64,000 bases of DNA from Cylindrospermum stagnale PCC 7417 (GTDB lineage Bacteria; Cyanobacteriota; Cyanobacteriia; Cyanobacteriales; Nostocaceae), in NCBI RefSeq assembly GCF_000317535.1, contig NC_019757.1:4491501-4555500 (forward strand), given 5' to 3'. Shown here in pieces: positions 35,253-44,969 of the stretch. Under the pieces are notes generated by a model. The model was not told the origin of the DNA and did no database searches. It saw only the letters and a program-made list of their open reading frames with translations. How positions within the stretch are numbered: position 1 is the stretch's first letter; each line of letters begins with the position of its first letter. Position numbers and translations under genes: made by a program.

Positions 35253-38048
35253 TTACAACCAATTACCTAACAAAATATAGGGTGCCCAATATCTTGGATG
35301 TTCACGACCAGGTGAATTTTTCAGTTCTATTTGAGCTTGTTGCAAGGCTTGCGCTTTTGTGAGATTTGGGTCAACAAGCTGCTTGTAAAACTTCTCAGTG
35401 AACTCAACGCTGATTTCATCGTCTAGTGACCATAAAGAAGCTACAGCACTGCGAGCGCCTGCTTGTACAGCTACTCCAGAAATGCCTAAGGTGGCTCGCT
35501 TGTCGCCAGCAGCGGTTTCACAGGCACTTAGCACCAGCAGTTCAATGGGTTCTGACTGATTTTGAGCTTGTTTGCGGAATAAATTCCCTACTTCTTTAAC
35601 TACAATCTGTTCGTCTGAAGTTAAGAGAAATGTCTTTTCAGGACTAGAGCTAAATTCGCCATGTGTAGCTAAGTGCAGGACTTGAAAACTAGAAGTGTTG
35701 ATTTCATTTTTGAAATTTTTTATCCTGAAATTTGTATCCAGGAGTGGGGAAACTGAAATATTAGCAGGATTAGCCTGTTTAATCGCGTCTAATTCTTTTT
35801 TTGCAAAGCGTAATTTGGGAAATTTTTGTTTGTCTTCTTCTGATTCTGGTTCAGTTAAACCAGCAGCTAAGACAGTTAGTGTTTTACCTTGGAGGAGTCG
35901 AGGGTTGGGAATTTCTAATCTTGGAGCTAGTGCGATCGCATATTTATCCACCAAATATTGCGGCTTACCTGCATCCTGACCGGAAACCAGTGCAGCCAAG
36001 GGGATATTTCGCAAATTGGTATCGAGAGCAAATACCAATGTATTGATATCTTTACTGAGATATTTTTCTGCTCCTTTCAGCAACCATCCGTATACTGTTT
36101 GACCTTCGTCTTTAACCGCATCAAAGGTGTACTCTTCTTCCAAGTCTATCTGTAACTGCCTAACTTGTCGCTCAACTTCTTTTCTCTCAATGAATGTACT
36201 GTAGTGTTTTAGCCCTTGATTTGCATCTTTGTTATTAGTTGAAGTTGTCGGGACTTTGACGATTACTTCTACTCTATCTTCTAAGACAATGGGATATAGA
36301 AAAGCGGTATTTTTGGCTTTTTCATCAATGATTTTATCAATTTCTTTAACGTCGTACTCTGGACAAGCTAGCCGCAAAAAATTCTCTAATTCAACTGATT
36401 GCAAAGAGGCGATAACTTGACGAGCTTGGGAAAGAGAATTTGCTGAAGGTTCTTTATTCCATAACAGCAAATCAACATACTCCCGATAGATACCTTCGAT
36501 ATCATTTTGAAAAGAAAATTGAGCATCTGGGCTACCTGTTGCTAACTCTCGACGCAGAGATTCTAGGGTTTTAAATGCTCCAGCATAAGCAGAACGTGCT
36601 TCTGGGAATTCTTTTTCTTTATCCTTTGTGTTAGCCTTTTCTCTAGCTGGAAGCTCACGTTTGTAGATGCGCCCTAGTTGCCATTGCCACTGATACATTA
36701 TATCTGGCGAGGGAATGGATTGAGCTAGGAGTAAAGCTTTGCGAGTTTGGGTTTTAGCTAATTCCCATTTTTGGTTTTTTTCATATAGCTTACCAAGATA
36801 TCCTAGGGCATAGGATTGTGCTTTTAAATTGTTCTGATTTTTGGCTTGGTCAATTGTAGTATTGAGAAATGATTCTGTTTTTTGATCTATACCTGGCAAA
36901 GCCTGAAATCGTATTAAGCTACGGGCAAAGTTGAGTCTGGTGTAAAGTGCTGTATGACTTGGTGGTAATTGCTCAATTTGCTGTTGAAGATTATCAATCT
37001 GTTGTAACTGATTTTGGTTAGATAAGTTCTGATTTACCCAATTACGGATTTGATTAGGAAGTTGGGATTGATCATCGGTTAATTGCTGGGAGCAATTCTC
37101 TGTTTGTTTACGTTTAACAAAATAGTTAGGTTGAAAGACTCGCTCTAAAAGATTGCGGTTTTTCTTGGGTTTATCCTGAGTCTCTTTTTGAATTTTGTTG
37201 AGCCAATCTTTGGTATCTAATCGCAGACTCAATTGATTTAGCTGTGCCTGTAGTGGAATAATGGAGGGGGAATTTGAGCTAGTTTCGTTTATTGCTTTTT
37301 GGTAAGCTTCTTGAGATGTGTAAGCATTGATAATTGCACAAACAAGATTTTCCTCAGATTGAGTGCGACTATATAAGTCTTGTTCTTTATTACTTAAAGC
37401 CCGTCTGGTATTGCCAATATCAAGCCAAGTTGCTGTTTGGTCTTGAGATTGTGTCATTTCTAAACTCAATTTCAAGACTTCATGAGATAAGTCTAGTTCA
37501 CCAATTCCTCTGAGGATATTGCCAAAGCTGCGTAAGCCTGTAATTTTGGCTGGAGAATCGGCTTTTTGTTTTAGTGTGCTGAAGAAAATTTTTTGTTTTA
37601 TCTCATTTTGTAAGAGGCTAGTGCAGTCTTTTTCTCCATAAATTTGCACTAGGGTATTACAGGCTCTGGGGTATAGTCCTAAAGCTTGCTCGGCTTGAGC
37701 TAGGTTAATTTGATTATTGATGATTTCAGTATTATTGCCGTTTTGGCTGTAGGTATCTGTGGCTTTTTTCCAACAATCTATGGCTGCGTCAAAGCGTCCT
37801 TGTTCGTAACTAATTCTGCCATTTTCACTTAACTTTTCGGGGCTGAGATTTGGTGTACTGGTACAAATCAATTGTGTTGCGTTTGGTTTTTTAGCGATCG
37901 CCATTTGCTGAGAAAATGCCTGAATGCTCAAGGCGATCATTAGCCCCAAAAGAGCTAGCAGGACTGTGGTGATGAAGCGCTGGTTTAGTTTCTGCATGGA
38001 GATATAACGATAGAGTTGGAGAAGTCTGCGTTTTAGAAGGGGTTCCAT
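35253..38048 (-). CDS. exported CHAT-domain protein with TPR repeats
   Basis: The 931-residue product has a signal peptide or membrane anchor (TTVLLALLGLMIALSIQAFS), then a helical TPR-type region (about 60-530: YEQGRFDAAIDCWKKATDTY; LGYLGKLYEKNQKWELAKTQTRKAL), and a C-terminal CHAT domain (about 690-931). CHAT shows His796 (HLATHGEF) and Cys843 (LSACETA), then GARSAVASLWSLDD and the ending HPRYWAPYILLGNW. These residues form the protease dyad. The chosen ATG (38048) overlaps the end of the tpsB gene by 16 bases; a second ATG at 37997 is an alternative with the same signal sequence. The export signal suggests a periplasmic protease rather than the cytosolic kind. Confidence 0.93.
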   Translation of the reverse strand: MEPLLKRRLLQLYRYISMQKLNQRFITTVLLALLGLMIALSIQAFSQQMAIAKKPNATQLICTSTPNLSPEKLSENGRISYEQGRFDAAIDCWKKATDTYSQNGNNTEIINNQINLAQAEQALGLYPRACNTLVQIYGEKDCTSLLQNEIKQKIFFSTLKQKADSPAKITGLRSFGNILRGIGELDLSHEVLKLSLEMTQSQDQTATWLDIGNTRRALSNKEQDLYSRTQSEENLVCAIINAYTSQEAYQKAINETSSNSPSIIPLQAQLNQLSLRLDTKDWLNKIQKETQDKPKKNRNLLERVFQPNYFVKRKQTENCSQQLTDDQSQLPNQIRNWVNQNLSNQNQLQQIDNLQQQIEQLPPSHTALYTRLNFARSLIRFQALPGIDQKTESFLNTTIDQAKNQNNLKAQSYALGYLGKLYEKNQKWELAKTQTRKALLLAQSIPSPDIMYQWQWQLGRIYKRELPAREKANTKDKEKEFPEARSAYAGAFKTLESLRRELATGSPDAQFSFQNDIEGIYREYVDLLLWNKEPSANSLSQARQVIASLQSVELENFLRLACPEYDVKEIDKIIDEKAKNTAFLYPIVLEDRVEVIVKVPTTSTNNKDANQGLKHYSTFIERKEVERQVRQLQIDLEEEYTFDAVKDEGQTVYGWLLKGAEKYLSKDINTLVFALDTNLRNIPLAALVSGQDAGKPQYLVDKYAIALAPRLEIPNPRLLQGKTLTVLAAGLTEPESEEDKQKFPKLRFAKKELDAIKQANPANISVSPLLDTNFRIKNFKNEINTSSFQVLHLATHGEFSSSPEKTFLLTSDEQIVVKEVGNLFRKQAQNQSEPIELLVLSACETAAGDKRATLGISGVAVQAGARSAVASLWSLDDEISVEFTEKFYKQLVDPNLTKAQALQQAQIELKNSPGREHPRYWAPYILLGNWL

Positions 38049-40213
38049 AAGACAGATAAATACAAACCGTCTTCTTGTTGAGTTCTGCCACCCGAATCAA
38101 CAGATACAATGGGAATTCCCCAATCAAAACGGGCATTTAGGCGATCGCTTAACTGAAATCGCAAACCAACTCCAGCAGAGGCCAAAAAGTCAGTTTCAAT
38201 GTCTGCACCCCCAGAGTTATTCCAAGCTGTACCAAGATCGACAAAAGGGACAACCTGTAAAAGTGCTTGCTGTTTACGAAGCCGGAGAATTGGTAAACGG
38301 AGTTCAACTGAGCCAAAAGCACCGTTATCAGCCAATAAGAGATCCTGACGATATCCTCTGATGCTGGCTTGGCCACCGAGTCCAATTTGCTCTGAAGATA
38401 ACAGCCTTCTGTCTGCTAATTGCACATCACCCCGGATGAGTAAGATGGTATCTGGGGCTAAAAGGCGCACTAATTGAGCTTGTCCTCGCCAAGCAAAAAA
38501 GCGGCTGTCGGGTTCATCATTGTGATTAATGGTGGCATCCAGGGCATCAAGTCCCAAGCTAAACTGTGAGCGGAGTGCAAAAACTGAGCGATCGCCTCTT
38601 TGGGTAAATTCTTGAAAGAAACGCAGTGCTGTAACCTTAGTCCGTCCTTTGTCATCAGCCCCTGGAGAGAGGGGAAAGCCGCCAGTATCTTTAAATCCTA
38701 AAAAAGTTTGACTTTCCCGATGGGCTGCGGTAAGTCCCAGAGCTAATTCTTGTCTAGGAGTTTGAATCACTGGATGACGCAGAGTTAGTTGATATTCACT
38801 GGAATTAGAGGAAATATCAAGCTCGTCAAAGGGTTCCTCAATCACATTATTGCTGGAGTAACCATAGTTGAAGCTCAGGGTAGTATTTTGGGAACTAAGC
38901 GGTAAGGTGTAGCCCACATCCACTTGATTACTACCATCGGTGTTGGCGTAGCGGAGATTGACACCATCGCCGATTCCTAGTAAGTTACCTTCTCTCAGTT
39001 GAATACTGCGTTGGAAACTGCCGACGCTTGGTGAGCGGTTATTATCAAGACTGATTTGGGTGTTAAAGCTTCTGGCCTCTTTTACCTTCACCAATAGCAA
39101 ATTGCTCCCAAAGCTAGAGCCTGTAGATAATTCCGCCGATAAACTTTCAATGAGAGGATTGAGTTGTAAGACTTGCAGTGCTTCGAGGAGGCGATCGCGA
39201 TTTAGGGGTTTTTGATTAGCCCGTTGTAACCGACTGCGAATATAGTTCGGATTTAATCGCTGATTTCCAATGATTTTGATATCTTCTAAGCTACCCTCAG
39301 CCAGTTGAATCGTGACGACACCGCCACCAGGGGGAAGGGCTTGTTCAGGAATCAGCGCCCCAGAGGTGATGTAGCCTTTATCAATATAAAACTGCGTAAT
39401 TGCCGAACGCGCCTCTAGCAGTTGAGCAAAGGTGATTTCTACCGGCGGATCTGCCTCAGTTCTGGGAAGCCTTTGACATTGAGCTTCATTACTGGGAAGC
39501 GGCGGACAAAATCTATTATCCCCACCCGCCAATAAACCTTTTTCAATCGCTAGTAAGAGTTGTTCGTCTTTAAAAACAGTACCCCCCACAAATTCAAACT
39601 TAGTCACCAAAAACTTCTCAGGAACTGCCGTCGGGGCTTCCTCAGTTGGTTGAGTTGGTTGGATAGGGAGCAAATCTTGTGGAGAAGAAGGTGATGGAAC
39701 CTGCCGCTGTTGAGAAGGTAGAGACGGAGGAGGAACAACATCTTGGGGCGGGGGCAAAGTTTGCGGTAAGTTAGGCGGGGCAGTAACTTGAGCCACTTCC
39801 ATAGCGTAGGCAGTGATTGAACTGGGTAGACACAGCCCCAGTGTGAGGATGGTCAGAAGCAGCTTAGGGTATGTTTTCCAACTGCTGAATCTTGGAAGAT
39901 CCCCCCAACCCCCACCAGTTGCCTTACAGCGATTTTTCGGTAAATAGACCCCACTGTAGGGGCACAGCACTGCTGTGCCCCTACGACAGATGTGGTTCAA
40001 ATAAATGAAACCTGCTGTAAACAGCGGGGCTTTGGAGGGTGCTTTTTTCTTTTTGGGAAGGGGGGATTTAGAAGTTTGAGAACTGATGATATCAACATTG
40101 AAGAGATAAGTGCCTTCTGGCAACATATCTCTTTCAAAGGGGGTAAGAGGGGGTTTAGAAGCTTGAGAACAAACCTTACCCTCGTGGAGATTTTGGAAAG
40201 ACTTATTTTGCAT
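38033..40213 (-). CDS. TpsB-type outer membrane transporter (ShlB/FhaC/HecB family)
   Basis: A two-partner secretion transporter. From the ATG at 40213 it is 726 residues: an odd, repeat-derived N-terminal stretch, a signal-like segment (LLLTILTLGLCLPSSITAYA), a proline-rich linker, two POTRA domains (VTKFEFVGGTVFKDEQLLLAI; DIKIIGNQRLNPNYIRSRL) and a 16-strand-type barrel with GGQASIRGYRQD (the conserved L6 loop VRGY-like motif), ending in Phe (WNPF). The start is uncertain: longer frames reach 40306, but the 40213 ATG overlaps the stop of the upstream tpsA gene by 11 bases, a typical coupled start. It exports the partner TpsA protein. The 16-base overlap with the CHAT gene makes a three-gene operon. 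Confidence 0.88.
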   Translation of the reverse strand: MQNKSFQNLHEGKVCSQASKPPLTPFERDMLPEGTYLFNVDIISSQTSKSPLPKKKKAPSKAPLFTAGFIYLNHICRRGTAVLCPYSGVYLPKNRCKATGGGWGDLPRFSSWKTYPKLLLTILTLGLCLPSSITAYAMEVAQVTAPPNLPQTLPPPQDVVPPPSLPSQQRQVPSPSSPQDLLPIQPTQPTEEAPTAVPEKFLVTKFEFVGGTVFKDEQLLLAIEKGLLAGGDNRFCPPLPSNEAQCQRLPRTEADPPVEITFAQLLEARSAITQFYIDKGYITSGALIPEQALPPGGGVVTIQLAEGSLEDIKIIGNQRLNPNYIRSRLQRANQKPLNRDRLLEALQVLQLNPLIESLSAELSTGSSFGSNLLLVKVKEARSFNTQISLDNNRSPSVGSFQRSIQLREGNLLGIGDGVNLRYANTDGSNQVDVGYTLPLSSQNTTLSFNYGYSSNNVIEEPFDELDISSNSSEYQLTLRHPVIQTPRQELALGLTAAHRESQTFLGFKDTGGFPLSPGADDKGRTKVTALRFFQEFTQRGDRSVFALRSQFSLGLDALDATINHNDEPDSRFFAWRGQAQLVRLLAPDTILLIRGDVQLADRRLLSSEQIGLGGQASIRGYRQDLLLADNGAFGSVELRLPILRLRKQQALLQVVPFVDLGTAWNNSGGADIETDFLASAGVGLRFQLSDRLNARFDWGIPIVSVDSGGRTQQEDGLYLSVLWNPF
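39956..39984. repeat. 29-bp palindrome within the 5' part of tpsB
   Basis: GTAGGGGCACAGCA-C-TGCTGTGCCCCTAC. It lies inside the reading frame before the signal-like segment (encoding part of RRGTAVLCPYSGV). The same repeat type at 35210 and 16660 lies between genes, so here it has inserted into a coding sequence without breaking it. Confidence 0.85.
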
Positions 40214-43200
40214 TGCAGCTTGTGAACCTCTGCCAAGAACTATAGGAAGCGAGTTTAGTGGGGTTAGCGGTGAGCAGAATTTCGCCATTGGGGCCGATGT
40301 TGACACCTTGAGCCTCTACAGTGGCTACTGAAGCGGAATCTGGGAAACTGCTTTGTGCTGGGTTATTAGCTGCTGCATTGCCCACAAGAACATCACTGTT
40401 GAGTGCCGAATCAGGGCTTGGTGGCAAACCTCCCCGTCCGGTGACAACAAATTGGCTACTTGCCTGTTGTCCACCCACTGGGCAACTCTGAGCGATTAAT
40501 TTTGAAGAATCACCCAATTCTTCTGGTAACTGAATTAATCCCTTGCTGGGGTCTACATTGGGTATAGCCAGTGAAACAATGCCTGCTGAACCTTGCTCTG
40601 AAGAGGCAGTGATATCATTGGTGTTATCAGTTGCTTGTTTTCGGAATTCAGTGCCGTAAATACCCAAGGGTTCAGCTTTAATAGCAACGACACCACCTTT
40701 TCCTCCTTGAGCATTCGCAGTGATGTCACTACCATTTTTCCCTGTTGGTGGAAGTACAATAAGTAGTCTAGTGTTGATAGCTACGTTACCACCATCAGCA
40801 TTGTTTCCGGCGTTAGCAGCTATTCGGCTTTCGTTACCCATAAGGAGGAAATCAAGAGGAGAACCAGGTAATACTTCTCCTCTGAGCTTCTCTTCTGCTA
40901 TCAATGAAAGTAACGCTGAATCCAGTTTTTCTATCCTATTATTAAGTTCATTTAGCGTATTTTCATCCACTGATTCTGGATTTTGTAATAGCTGAAATAA
41001 AGTATTAATCACAACTGGATCTGATAGTAGGATAATATTTCCCCCATCCTTCTGATTTTCAACAGTTTCTCCAGTTGTAGCAATGAAGGCTCCATTATTC
41101 AGCAAAACTTTCTTTGCTAAAATTGTCAGGTTTCCTGCCTGTCCTTTTGGACTGCTAACAGTAATTTCTGCTCCTTTTTCAACCCTTAACTCATTTGTCA
41201 AGATTCCTATTGCGCCCGCAATTCCTTTTTCTTGATCTGCTTTAGCGAATATGCCTTCACTAAGTTTTGTTGTATCGGAAAAATCTCTGAGTTGATCATT
41301 GGTAGCTGTACCGCTGACAACAACTTTTGGAGCAAATACAACAACACTACCAGCATTTCCTTCTCCAGAAGTGCTGGTTGACACTTGAGCGCCATTAGTT
41401 ATGGACAACGAACCAGAAGTGATAACAATTTCTCCAGCATCACCTTTTGCCCCTGGCTGAACATCGCTGTTAATTAAACTGCCTTGCCCTTCTATCTTCA
41501 CCTCACCTGTGACATTAATGTTGATTTTCCCCGGCTCCTTCCCTCCCTGTCCAGCTGGCTTGCCATCCTGTCCTTGACGAATCAAGGTTTGCAGTTGAGC
41601 GCCATTAGTTAGGGAGAGTGAAGCAGCTGAGATGTCGATTGTACCTGCATTGCCTACACCCCCGTCTTCTACAGTACTGAAAGCAGTACTACCATCAAAT
41701 TGGACAGTATCAGTGTCATGAATCTTGATATTACCTGCATTTCCTATACCCTTAGTAACAGTTTGCAGTTGAGCGCCACCAGTTAGGGAGACTGAAGCAG
41801 CCCTGATATCGATGTTCCCACCATTTCCCTCACCCCCTGCTTCTACATTACTGAAGACGGTAGTGCCTGTACCTGCAAGGGAAACAGAATCTTTAGCAGA
41901 CAAAAATATACTGCCCGCATCTCCTTTTCCAAAAGTGCTGGCAGACAATTGAGCGCCTCCAGTTAGGGAGACTGAAGTAGCCCTGATGTCGATGTTGCCA
42001 CCATTAATACGTTTTGAATCATCATCAAATGATACTTGAGTTAAAGTAGTCAAAAAAGAGTTGTTAATCTCAATGTTTCCATTTTTGGAAGTAATATTAA
42101 TATTTCCTGAATTAGTAGAAATACTAGGTTCGGGTAAATTGCTTGGAGTTTGGGCGGTCAAATTAGCGTTTGTGATAGACACATTATTGCCAGCATTAAT
42201 ATCAATTATTCCAAAATATCCATTGCTGATGATACCAAGACCAAGATATTTTCCTTGTTCATCATTTTCTGGACTGTTAGTTATTTCAATTTTTCCTTCT
42301 GCTGCATTTATTCTAATATCTCCTGCATAATTAGAACCAGTGTTAGTGGTACTCAATTTCACTTTATCCAAAAACACTGATCCTTGTGATGATTCAAGTC
42401 TGATTATGCTGAAACCTTGATCATTACTATTACTATTACTAGTAGATATAATGTTTACTGGTTTTTCAGTATCACCAGCCGTAATATCACCACGAGCCTT
42501 GAGAGTAATATTTCCAGCAACCCCATTTCCTTCACTAATTTGTGATAACAGACTGCCACCAATTTTAATTTTTCCATCAGCAATAAGTCTGATATCACCA
42601 GCAATTCTGTTATCTGAAGTAGTATCTTTTCCAATCTCAGTAAATATTTCTCCATTAGTAGTGATATCACCTCGTGAATCAATATCAACATCACTGTATG
42701 TAGAAATTAATCCTGTTTCAATTGACCCTGGTAGTGCATTTGGATTGTATTGATTAGTTATAAGTATCTGCCCAGTGTTACTTTGTTTTCCAGATAGATT
42801 GTAGATATTTCCTATTTCGATGTTCGCGCTTGTTGGCTGGCTACTATCAGTTGGGTTAACAATTCCTGGGATGGGATCTGGTGTGAGTCCTGGAATACCG
42901 ATCGCATCTGCATGCACACCTGCCCGAATATCCAGGGTTGGAAATGCTACACCATTAATCTCGACTGATGAAGTTCCATCTGGTAGTGTTTGTGATAAAG
43001 GTACTGTCTCAACAAGTCCATTCGCTGGATTTGTTTCTGCACCCGTAATGTTAACGTTGCCGGCAATTGTCACACTCCCGCCGGCGAGAATGTGTAATGA
43101 AGCTCCTTCATAGCTGTCAAAACTCACATCTCCGGCGGCGCGAATAATGGGATCATCAGGACTGAATAAACCGCCTAAGCTGCTATCCATTTGCTCAATG

Positions 43201-44522
43201 CGAAAACTCCCACCAGCCCAATAGTGAGCATCACCACCCACAGTGTTAGCCGATCGCAAAATCATATCCCCTCCCGAAACCAAACCACTGGAGGAATTGT
43301 TTAAAGCAAAAATATCAACTCCTTGCTTACCCTGAACTAATAATTTCCCCCCAGCTTGGGCTACAAAGGGATTCGCAACAGTATCCCGCACTCGCACTGT
43401 ATCCCCAGCCAACAAATTCAAATCACCGGTTGTATTTAACTGACTCTCTACCAAAGTTAAATTCTGCTGGGCTGTAAGTGTCGCAGTTTGGGCGGAAACG
43501 TTTTTGGCTACTACATCACCATCCCCCACAGACAAGCCAGAACCCGCCAACTCTACATTTCCGTCACTTTTCACCGTCAGTTCTGGCAGGGATATTTGAT
43601 TATTCTCTGTCAACAATTTAGCTAGAGAAGATTTCGTCTGTGATGAATTTCCCGCTGTTGATGAAGTATCAATATTCAGTAATTGCCCTGATGAATTCAG
43701 ATTTACCACACTCCCACCAGGAACTGCTGCAACTGCAATCTGTCCGAATGGTGCTGATAAATTGCCTGTACTCGCAACTGTACCCCCTAGCAAGGTGAGG
43801 TTTTGCCCTGTACTCACTGCTAAATTCCCGGAATTTGCGATCGCATTTGGTTGCGCTTGATTAAATTGCACTCCCAGTGGTACTGTCACCGCTAGCAATG
43901 GCGCACCTGTCGGATTAGTCGCACTAAATTCTTTCCCATCGCCAAAATTAAAGCTGTTGGCTGTACTGGCTAAAAACGAACCCCCCAAATCTAATGAAGC
44001 GTTGGGGCCAAAAATAATCCCGTTGGGGTTGAGCAAAAATAAGTTCGCATTTCCCAACACACCAAGCTTTCCAGCAATATTTGAGGCATTATTCCCCGTT
44101 ACCCGACTGAAAATGCTCTCAATTCCCGTCGGATTGCTGAAATAGGCTCCCCGTCCGTTGTTGACGTTAAATTCGCTAAAACTGTGGAAGAGTTGGGCAC
44201 CGCGCGTTGCACCGCCATCAATGCGATCGCTCAACACACCTTTAATATCCACATTTGGTGTCACCACCGAAGATTCAGCACCAAGGGTATTATCAGGATT
44301 AATTTGGGCTATCGCATTATTTCCCGAAAAGATTGCCCCACCAATTGCCGTCAAAATCATCCCTACTTGCCCTATCTTGCTCCTAGCACGCAAAGCAAGT
44401 TTAACCAAGTTTTCCGGGCGAATTTTTGCCCCCTCCCAAAATCCGGATGATTTGGGCAAGCGGCAATATTTATTTGTGGTTTTCATGAGTTTAGCTGCCA
44501 AACAGAACATAAAATTTTTCAC
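40203..44522 (-). CDS. filamentous-haemagglutinin-like exoprotein (TpsA)
   Basis: A 1439-residue two-partner-secretion cargo. It has a long leader with a hydrophobic core (GMILTAIGGAIFSGNNAIAQ), then the TPS secretion domain (about 70-300: FHSFSEFNVNNGRGAYFSNP, ANLFLLNPNGIIFGPNASLD), with the NPNG motif typical of the family. The rest is a right-handed beta-helix of repeated strands, with near-identical units such as GGNIDIRA(A/T)SVSLTGGAQL at about 845-1000 and GGNI/GGDV-type turns. It has few cysteines (in the last ~60 residues). A second in-frame ATG (44486) lies 12 codons later. It is presumably a surface adhesin or a shed exoprotein secreted by the adjacent TpsB; the tpsB start overlaps its stop by 11 bases. 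Confidence 0.94.
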   Translation of the reverse strand: MKNFMFCLAAKLMKTTNKYCRLPKSSGFWEGAKIRPENLVKLALRARSKIGQVGMILTAIGGAIFSGNNAIAQINPDNTLGAESSVVTPNVDIKGVLSDRIDGGATRGAQLFHSFSEFNVNNGRGAYFSNPTGIESIFSRVTGNNASNIAGKLGVLGNANLFLLNPNGIIFGPNASLDLGGSFLASTANSFNFGDGKEFSATNPTGAPLLAVTVPLGVQFNQAQPNAIANSGNLAVSTGQNLTLLGGTVASTGNLSAPFGQIAVAAVPGGSVVNLNSSGQLLNIDTSSTAGNSSQTKSSLAKLLTENNQISLPELTVKSDGNVELAGSGLSVGDGDVVAKNVSAQTATLTAQQNLTLVESQLNTTGDLNLLAGDTVRVRDTVANPFVAQAGGKLLVQGKQGVDIFALNNSSSGLVSGGDMILRSANTVGGDAHYWAGGSFRIEQMDSSLGGLFSPDDPIIRAAGDVSFDSYEGASLHILAGGSVTIAGNVNITGAETNPANGLVETVPLSQTLPDGTSSVEINGVAFPTLDIRAGVHADAIGIPGLTPDPIPGIVNPTDSSQPTSANIEIGNIYNLSGKQSNTGQILITNQYNPNALPGSIETGLISTYSDVDIDSRGDITTNGEIFTEIGKDTTSDNRIAGDIRLIADGKIKIGGSLLSQISEGNGVAGNITLKARGDITAGDTEKPVNIISTSNSNSNDQGFSIIRLESSQGSVFLDKVKLSTTNTGSNYAGDIRINAAEGKIEITNSPENDEQGKYLGLGIISNGYFGIIDINAGNNVSITNANLTAQTPSNLPEPSISTNSGNINITSKNGNIEINNSFLTTLTQVSFDDDSKRINGGNIDIRATSVSLTGGAQLSASTFGKGDAGSIFLSAKDSVSLAGTGTTVFSNVEAGGEGNGGNIDIRAASVSLTGGAQLQTVTKGIGNAGNIKIHDTDTVQFDGSTAFSTVEDGGVGNAGTIDISAASLSLTNGAQLQTLIRQGQDGKPAGQGGKEPGKININVTGEVKIEGQGSLINSDVQPGAKGDAGEIVITSGSLSITNGAQVSTSTSGEGNAGSVVVFAPKVVVSGTATNDQLRDFSDTTKLSEGIFAKADQEKGIAGAIGILTNELRVEKGAEITVSSPKGQAGNLTILAKKVLLNNGAFIATTGETVENQKDGGNIILLSDPVVINTLFQLLQNPESVDENTLNELNNRIEKLDSALLSLIAEEKLRGEVLPGSPLDFLLMGNESRIAANAGNNADGGNVAINTRLLIVLPPTGKNGSDITANAQGGKGGVVAIKAEPLGIYGTEFRKQATDNTNDITASSEQGSAGIVSLAIPNVDPSKGLIQLPEELGDSSKLIAQSCPVGGQQASSQFVVTGRGGLPPSPDSALNSDVLVGNAAANNPAQSSFPDSASVATVEAQGVNIGPNGEILLTANPTKLASYSSWQRFTSCNAK

Positions 44523-44969
44523 TGCAACCCTTAAAACACAAGGATTACAGCGATATATAACAATTCATTTGTAAGCACAGTGACTGACTTACTTTCATGA
44601 ATTGAAACCTGAGGTGATGAAGTTTATATGCTGTGCTAAAACGGTCTTGGAGGTAGTGCTTAATGCGATTGCATGGAGCGATCGCAACCCGGATTTTTAG
44701 TCAATTAAAAAGTCAAATTTTCACAGCAATTTCGGAGATATTAACACGATATTCCCCTAAAAGCAAGCAACAAATAACAGTAAATTAGATGATTTAAAAA
44801 TGCAGATCCTTCCGGTTTTATACTCTGGAAAAAGAAAAATAGGAGTGGCTTTTGAAAGCTTTCATTTTGACTAACGCCCAGCGTCTCCCAAGCCGAGCGG
44901 CTTTTGTTAGTCTGGGCATTCAGCAAAACTCAAGATATAACCAAAAAGAGGTAGTGCTGGATCTAACAG
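44523..44969. other. intergenic region upstream of tpsA and of the small anchored protein
   Basis: The 447 bases contain the divergent promoters. A repeat-type inverted segment lies at 44865-44925 (GACTAACGCCCAG ... GTTAGTCTGGGC). A minus-strand 61-codon frame there overlaps the repeat and is not convincing. Confidence 0.4.

Noticed and set aside
44741-44926. 61-codon minus-strand frame upstream of tpsA
   Set aside because: It overlaps an intergenic inverted repeat, has a run of Phe codons and shows no family.
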